A DNA stretch of 64,000 nt, taken from contig CP092882.1 of NCBI GenBank assembly GCA_030710605.1, positions 2,933,319 to 2,997,318 of the forward strand, given 5' to 3'. A program made the position numbers and the translations under genes. The notes below the pieces were generated by a model. The model worked only from the letters and a program-made list of their open reading frames with translations. It had not been told where the DNA came from and made no database searches. This document shows, in pieces, positions 27,801 to 36,800 of the stretch. How positions within the stretch are numbered: the stretch's first letter is position 1; every line of letters begins with the position of its first letter. This DNA is from Cordylochernes scorpioides (taxonomy: Eukaryota; Arthropoda; Arachnida; Pseudoscorpiones; Chernetidae).

Positions 27801-30800
27801 CTCTACAAGCTTATTATCCTGATATGATTGAGTGGAGATAAGAAAGAAGACACATCCCCAGCAGACACCATCAACAAGCTCTACAAGCTTAATATCCTGA
27901 TATGATTGAGTGGAGAAAAGAAAGAAGACACATCCCCAGCAGACACCATCAACAAGCTCTACAAGCTTAATATCCTGATATGATTGAGTGGAGATAAGAA
28001 AGAAGACACATCCCCAGCAGACACCATCAACAAGCTCTACAAGCTTATTATCCTGATATGATTGAGTGGAGATAAGAAAGAAGACACATCCCCAGCAGAC
28101 ACCATCAACAAGCTCTACAAGCTTAATATCCTGATATGATTGAGTGGAGATAAGAAAGAAGACACATCCCCAGCAGACACCATCAACAAGCTCTACAAGC
28201 TTATTATCCTGATATGATTGAGTGGAGATAAGAAAGAAGACACATCCCCAGCAGACACCATCAACAAGCTCTACAAGCTTAATATCCTGATATGATTGAG
28301 TGGAGATAAGAAAGAAGACACATCCCCAGCAAACACCATCAACAAGCTCTACAAGCTTAATATCCTGATATGATTGAGTGGAGATAAGAAAGAAGACACA
28401 TCCCCAGCAAACACCATCAACAAGCTCTACAAGCTTAATATCCTGATATGATTGAGTGGAGATAAGAAAGAAGACACATCCCCAGCAGACACCATCAACA
28501 AGCTCTACAAGCTTATTATCCTGATATGATTGAGTGGAGATAAGAAAGAAGACACATCCCCAGCAGACACCATCAACAAGCTCTACAAGCTTGATATCCT
28601 GATATGATTGAGTGGAGATAGGAAAGAAGACACATCCCCAGCAGACACCATCAACAAGCTCTACAAGCTTATTATCCTGATATGATTGAGTGGAGATAAG
28701 AAAGAAGACACATCCCCAGCAGACACCATCAACAAGCTCTACAAGCTTAATATCCTGATATGATTGAGTGGAGATAAGAAAGAAGACACATCCCCAGCAG
28801 ACACCATCAACAAGCTCTACAAGCTTAATATCCTGATATGATTGAGTGGAGATAAGAAAGAAGACACATCCCCAGCAGACACCATCAACAAGCTCTACAA
28901 GCTTATTATCCTGATATGATTGAGTGGAGATAAGAAAGAAGACACATCTCCAGCAGACACCATCAACAAGCTCTACAAGCTTGATATCCTGATATGATTG
29001 AGTGGAGATAAGAAAGAAGACACATCCCCAGCAGACACCATCAACAAGCTCTACAAGCTTAATATCCTGATATGATTGAGTGGCGATAAGAAAGAAGACA
29101 CATCCCCAGTAGACACCATCAACAAGCTCTACAAGCTTGATATCCTGATATGATTGAGTGGAGATAAGAAAGAAGACACATCCCCAGCAGACACCATCAA
29201 CAAGCTCTACAAGCTTATTATCCTGATATGATTGAGTGGAGATAAGAAAGAAGACACATCCCCAGCAGACACCATCAACAAGCTCTACAAGCTTGATATC
29301 CTGATATGATTGAGTGGAGATAGGAAAGAAGACACATCCCCAGCAGACACCATCAACAAGCTCTACAAGCTTATTATCCTGATATGATTGAGTGGAGATA
29401 AGAAAGAAGACACATCCCCAGCAGACACCATCAACAAGCTCTACAAGCTTGATATCCTGATATGATTGAGTGGAGATAGGAAAGAAGACACATCCCCAGC
29501 AGACACCATCAACAAGCTCTACAAGCTTATTATCCTGATATGATTGAGTGGAGATAAGAAAGAAGACACATCTCCAGCAGACACCATCAACAAGCTCTAC
29601 AAGCTTGATATCCTGATATGATTGAGTGGAGATAAGAAAGAAGACACATCCCCAGCAGACACCATCAACAAGCTCTACAAGCTTAATATCCTGATATGAT
29701 TGAGTGGCGATAAGAAAGAAGACACATCCCCAGTAGACACCATCAACAAGCTCTACAAGCTTGATATCCTGATATGATTGAGTGGAGATAAGAAAGAAGA
29801 CACATCCCCAGCAGACACCATCAACAAGCTCCACAAGCTTGATATCCTGATATGATTGAGTGGAGATAAGAAAGAAGACACATCCCCAGCAGACACCATC
29901 AACAAGCTCTACAAGCTTGATATCCTGATATGATTGAGTGGAGATAAGAAGACACATCCCCAGCAGACACCATCAACAAGCTCTACAAGCTTATTATCCT
30001 GATATGATTGAGTGGAGATAAGAAAGAAGACACATCCCCAGCAGACACCATCAACAAGCTCTACAAGCTTATTATCCTGATATGATTGAGTGGAGATAAG
30101 AAAGAAGACACATCCCCAGCAGACACCATCAACAAGCTCTACAAGCTTATTATCCTGATATGATTGAGTGGAGATAAGAAAGAAGACACATCCCCAGCAG
30201 ACACCATCAACAAGCTCTACAAGCTTATTATCCTGATATGATTGAGTGGAGATAAGAAAGAAGACACATCCCCAGCAGACACCATCAACAAGCTCTACAA
30301 GCTTGATATCCTGATATGATTGAGTGGAGATAAGAAAGAAGACACATCCCCAGCAGACACCATCAACAAGCTCTACAAGCTTGATATCCTGATATGATTG
30401 AGTGGAGATAAGAAAGAAGACACATCCCCAGCAGACACCATCAACAAGCTCTACAAGCTTAATATCCTGATATGATTGAGTGGCGATAAGAAAGAAGACA
30501 CATCCCCAGTAGACACCATCAACAAGCTCTACAAGCTTGATATCCTGATATGATTGAGTGGAGATAAGAAAGAAGACACATCCCCAGCAGACACCATCAA
30601 CAAGCTCCACAAGCTTGATATCCTGATATGATTGAGTGGAGATAAGAAAGAAGACACATCCCCAGCAGACACCATCAACAAGCTCTACAAGCTTGATATC
30701 CTGATATGATTGAGTGGAGATAAGAAGACACATCCCCAGCAGACACCATCAACAAGCTCTACAAGCTTATTATCCTGATATGATTGAGTGGAGATAAGAA

Positions 30801-33800
30801 AGAAGACACATCCCCAGCAGACACCATCAACAAGCTCTACAAGCTTGATATCCTGATATGATTGAGTGGAGATAAGAAGACACATCCCCAGCAGACACCA
30901 TCAACAAGCTCTACAAGCTTATTATCCTGATATGATTGAGTGGAGATAAGAAAGAAGACACATCCCCAGCAGACACCATCAACAAGCTCTACAAGCTTAT
31001 TATCCTGATATGATTGAGTGGAGATAAGAAAGAAGACACATCCCCAGCAGACACCATCAACAAGCTCTACAAGCTTATTATCCTGATATGATTGAGTGGA
31101 GATAAGAAAGAAGACACATCCCCAGCAGACACCATCAACAAGCTCTACAAGCTTATTATCCTGATATGATTGAGTGGAGATAAGAAAGAAGACACATCCC
31201 CAGCAGACACCATCAACAAGCTCTACAAGCTTGATATCCTGATATGATTGAGTGGAGATAAGAAAGAAGACACATCCCCAGCAGACACCATCAACAAGCT
31301 CTACAAGCTTATTATCCTGATATGATTGAGTGGAGATAAGAAAGAAGACACATCCCCAGCAGACACCATCAACAAGCTCTACAAGCTTGATATCCTGATA
31401 TGATTGAGTGGAGATAAGAAAGAAGACACATCCCCAGCAGACACCATCAACAAGCTCTACAAGCTGGATATCCTGATATGATTGAGTGGAGATAAGAAAG
31501 AAGACACATCCCCAGCAGACACCATCAACAAGCTCTACAAGCTTGATATCCTGATATGATTGAGTGGAGATAAGAAAGAAGACACATCCCCAGCAGACAC
31601 CATCAACAAGCTCTACAAGCTTGATATCCTGATATGATTGAGTGGAGATAAGAAAGAAGACACATCCCCAGCAGACACCATCAACAAGCTCTACAAGCTT
31701 ATTATCCTGATATGATTGAGTGGAGATAAGAAAGAAGACACATCCCCAGCAGACACCATCAACAAGCTCTACAAGCTTGATATCCTGATATGATTGAGTG
31801 GAGATAAGAAAGAAGACACATCCCCAGCAGACACCATCAACAAGCTCTACAAGCTGGATATCCTGATATGATTGAGTGGAGATAAGAAAGAAGACACATC
31901 CCCAGCAGACACCATCAACAAGCTCTACAAGCTTGATATCCTGATATGATTGAGTGGAGATAAGAAAGAAGACACATCCCCAGCAGACACCATCAACAAG
32001 CTCTACAAGCTTGATATCCTGATATGATTGAGTGGAGATAAGAAAGAAGACACATCCCCAGCAGACACCATCAACAAGCTCTACAAACTTGATACCCTGA
32101 TATGATTGAGTGGAGATAAGAAAGAAGAAGATTTATTCAGACAGGTGGCACAAGCCATCAGCAACTTCCAGTTACCCGATCAAAATAAGCCTTTTAGAAT
32201 CATATTCTTATTTGAAGATCTCTCATTTGTTGGTTGGAAGTTTGTTTGGGGAAATATAAACCTACATCGGGGGTCGGTGGAAGGCTGGTTAAACCGTTTG
32301 GTTTTGGACCACTACGACCCGGGTTCGATTCCCGCATTGGACACATTTTTTGTTTTAGAAAAAAAAAATGCTCCAATGGCCCCCGATTCTTGCAAAAGTC
32401 CAACCCCACCAGTGAGTGCAAGTAACCAAACAGGGCTCTGGCACATTTATAAGTGCAAAGTCGAACTGCTTTTCACATGTGTAGACATGTGGTGCGCTTA
32501 CAGTAAAAGCAGTCGCTAACTACCCACCATGAGTATCATGGCCTGTACCACGTGTACTAGGGATAAAAAATAATAAATAAATAAAATAATTATATATTTA
32601 GTTCCTGATGTTTTAGTGACTCTCTGTCACTCAGGGGAATTATCCATCCTTACATTCCCTTCTATCCATGATATCTGTTACCATATGTACGATGGCATGT
32701 GTAAATACGATTATCTCCTTCTAATATGCAAATACAACTATACTTATATGCATATCACCTTACTTTGTAATACAACGACCCATCGATGAGTGCTTGCTAC
32801 TTTCTTCAAAACAATAAAGAAACCTCAAAAATGCAGAAACTTTTAGTTTTTATTCAAATTTACACTCATGGACAAAACTTAAGGAAGTTGTACCTTTTAG
32901 CATGTGTATATCTGGATTCAGACAATAACTTTGAAAGATATTACAGTGACCTTTATTGAAGACACACGAGATAACCAAGTGTATATACACTCATAAACAA
33001 AACTTAAGGAAGTTGTACCTTTTACCATGTATATCTGGATTGAGACAATAACTCTGAAAGATATTACAGTGACCTTTATTGAAGACACACGAGATAACCA
33101 AGTGTGAATACACTCATGGACAAAACTTGAGGAAGTTGTACCTTTCAACATGTATATCTGGATTCAGACAATAACTCTGAAAGATATTACAGTGACCTTT
33201 ATTGAAGGCACACGAGATAACCAAGTGTGTATACACTCATGGACAAAACTTAAGGAAGTTGTACCTTTTACCATGTATATCGGGATTCAGACAATAACTC
33301 TGAAAGATATTACAGTAACCTTTATTGAAGACACACGAGATAACCAAGTGTGTATACACTCATGGACAAAACTTAAGGAAGTTGTACCTTTTACCATGTA
33401 TATCGGGATTCAGACAATAACTCTGAAAGATATTACAGTAACCTTTATTGAAGACACACGAGATAACCAAGTGTGAACAAAATCTGGAAAAACAAAGGGC
33501 CGGCGACATTAAGGACTTTCCACTTCCTTAAGTTACGAGTTGTTTACGGAGAGTTGTGCTCTAACAACAGCCGGGTGAAAGAATCCTGTTGTAACAACAG
33601 TTGGAGCTGCTCCAGGACAGGTTGTGTGCCAAGTGCGCTGTAAATAAATCACTATCACAGAGTAAATGTACACACTAGAGCCACATTTTGACACTCAGAC
33701 AGGTGAAATTTGTGGGAAAAAAATGTAGCACAAAACTTTCCCCTTTAAAAAAAAAAAAAAGTTACTAAAAATAAAAGGACTACTACATAATTCACAAAAT

Positions 33801-36800
33801 TCCTTTCTTTTATTTAAATCCTAGAATTAAGGCATTAATCGATTTGAATAGTTCAGAAATAATCATTCCACTGAGGATTGTGACTGAAACATCAGAAAGA
33901 AAATAAAGATTAGTTAATGTGGCTGCATCTTTTTAAAAAAAAATTGTGTTATAAATTTTATCTTCATTTTTAAATAAGGAAAAAAAAAAGTGTGAATGCA
34001 GTCAGGTTTCTGAGAAGTGGTCAGATGTGTCTAGAGGTGTGAGATCTACCAGTGGAGTTGACTGCCACCACAATGTGCTTAGCTCCGTACGTACACAATG
34101 TCACAGGGTTCCATTCTGAGACCATCACATCAGTACAACATTTATAAGAAAAATCATCCAATACAGTATTAGAGCTCTAAAGAAGCAGTCTGGTAGGTTA
34201 AATTGGTGAAACCGCTGGGAGGGTTCACCACTGATGAGCCAGGCCCTCCCAATATATTTCCATCACAATAAGGACAGTAGAAGTTTGTTTTATGTTTAAA
34301 AAGAAACATTTGTGCTTTAATGCTTCCATTTCTTGTTAGTTGGGACTGGTGATAAATGGGACTATTGATTATTGGAGACTGGTGGTACATTCTACAAAGG
34401 TCACACACTATTTACATATATGGTCTTATTACCTTGTGTTTCTAATCTATAATCCCAATTGTACCCACTCCCTGACCCTTGCAGACTTCCCTCAAGGACT
34501 TGGACAAACATGTCCGTGGGGACATTGACCATTCTGCGGCTACGACAGCTGGAGTTTTAACAATGTCCTGATGTTGATTACAAAGAACTATGGCTGATGG
34601 TTTGGTGGTCTAAATTGACTTTCGACAACTACTACCTGTGATTGAATCCCACACATTGAGCACTTTTTCTAACCTAAAAAAAAAAATTTCCAATTGACAA
34701 GTGCAACTCTACCAGCGAGTGCAAGTAACCAAACGGGGCTGTGGCCCACTTGTAAGTACAAAAGTCGAAGAGAGAGAAAACAGCCAGATTGAATCAAAGT
34801 GGGTTGAATACGCCACCCCTAGTTTTTATAGATGAGATTTGGTGTTTGATCTTCCTCTCTTGAGTATGGCACGCTGCTGGCCAACTGTTCTCTACAAGAA
34901 GTTGGTCTGTAAATATTTATAAAAATGTGGCTTCTCTCTCTCTCTCTCTCAAATGATGCAATTTGGATTAGAGATGAATAAAGCAATATTCGCTAGTGGT
35001 GTTGTTAGGTGTAGCTGTGATGTTTTGGTAACAGCATATTGTTGCGCTGGTGACCTGATGTACTGGGAGAAAACATCTGAGAAGTCTTTTTAACCTTTAT
35101 TTACCAACTAAAGGTTTGGAGGAAAAGAAATTTTCTAACTAAAGATTATTGTCTTGAAAAATCTAAAAACAAAAGAATTCCTAACTATGTTCAACCCAAC
35201 TTCTATAACGTTCAATTTTTTACTGGACATGGTGACTTCAACACATATTTGTTTAGAATTGGCACAATTGGTTCACCTGCATGCACTTGTGGAAACGAAC
35301 AACAAACCCCTGAACACCTTCTGATAGACTGTCCATTAAATTCTGATCTAAGGGAAGAAAACCAACTTTACCTGACAAATACAAAACAAGCTGCTTGCAA
35401 TAAAGACCAATACATCAAGTTTAATAGATTCTGCAGGATGTATATTTTGAGGCGAAAGTGTTGACTGTACATATTTCAAGCTACTACTTATAATTGCTAT
35501 ATGCAAAATTTGACATCGAACGTTTAATTTTCATGCTTTCCAATGTTCAATTGTATTAATTGTATATAATTTAAAATATACACGCAATTATCCAAATTGT
35601 GGATATGGCGTGTCTCTCCCAACTGTTAAATAAATAAAAATAAATAAATGCAAAATTCAACGATATAAAAGTATGTAAAATAATTATAGAAAACAAAATT
35701 ATGTTAAAAATAATTAAACATAAAAGTTACTAAAAATAAATAAGTTGTTAAAAAGTTACAAATAAATCCATAAGATGTGACATGTGACTCCAGCAACAGA
35801 CAAAAGCACTCCTCAATGTTACCAAAATGTATAATTTACATATTTGGATTATTTACCTTGTGATAAAAACATATCTTTTAATCATTTTGTTGCCATTTCT
35901 AATTCCATTCAAAATAAGTCCTATTTGACCCCAACATTTCACCCAGGTTGAGCAAGAGAACTGAGAGATGTGTAAACTCCTCTTCTTGCTCAAACAACAT
36001 GGGGGAAGTGTCAGGGGAATAGGGGGGTGGGGCCTCAATTCTCTAGCCAGAAATTGATGATTGAGGAACAGGTCAATGTCAAGTGGGTCAGAATGGAAGA
36101 GTCCTTATTTCCTGTAAAATATGCAAATTGCAATTTGTCTTCTTTTGGTTAAGATGTTCTTGAACCAGCTGGTCTATTCTGACATGTTTTTGATCTTGCT
36201 GAATGTTGTACAATTATAGATTACAAACACAAGGTGAATACAAAGACCAAATTGTGGTTACAGCCTTGTTACCATCTTCAGACTAAAAAGTACTGAATGA
36301 GGAAAAAAAAACACAGCGCGTTACCGAAATGTCACGCACAATTTTTTCTAAATTTTGGCCTTGCACCTTATCATGCATAAAATAGGAGCAGGTGGAAAAG
36401 TGTGAGGTAAACATTGCAGCTATTCCTGCAACGATGTCGTTCTAACTGGTAAATGCTTCCACCGACCAATCAGAAACAAGTATTCGTGGGGAGAGATAAC
36501 CTAGCAAAAAGAGTATTTCTAGTTCTGTCCTCCCAAGAGAACAACAGTCTTTGATTTCCAGACTTAAGTCTGGTCATCTACGGACAATGACTTTCCAGAA
36601 TGGTTGCAAGGTTTTCCCACTATGTACCAAGTGCAATTCTCAGCCTGCAACCCCAAGACATATTATTGACTGTATTGACTCATCCATTGATGAGCTCTAC
36701 TCTTCCCCGGCAGACACCATCAAAAATCTCAAGCTTTACAAGCTTGATACCTTAGTGTGATTGGGTGGAGATAAGAAAGAAGAAGAAAGAAGAATTCCTT

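Noticed and set aside
24984-29957. A 1,657-codon minus-strand open frame of 26-residue repeats
   Set aside because: It is antisense to the LINE-derived satellite and stays open only because the unit is 78 bp. The 4-bp deletion variants break it, and the repeated peptide has no family resemblance.
29909-30885. Two further minus-strand repeat open frames
   Set aside because: They are the same satellite by-product, separated by the 4-bp deletions.
24941-32130. CRISPR-like regular repeat array
   Set aside because: Units are contiguous with no unique spacers, and the genome is animal.
32106-32519. 137-codon open frame after the satellite
   Set aside because: It runs through the satellite tail and a tRNA-derived SINE and is not a gene.
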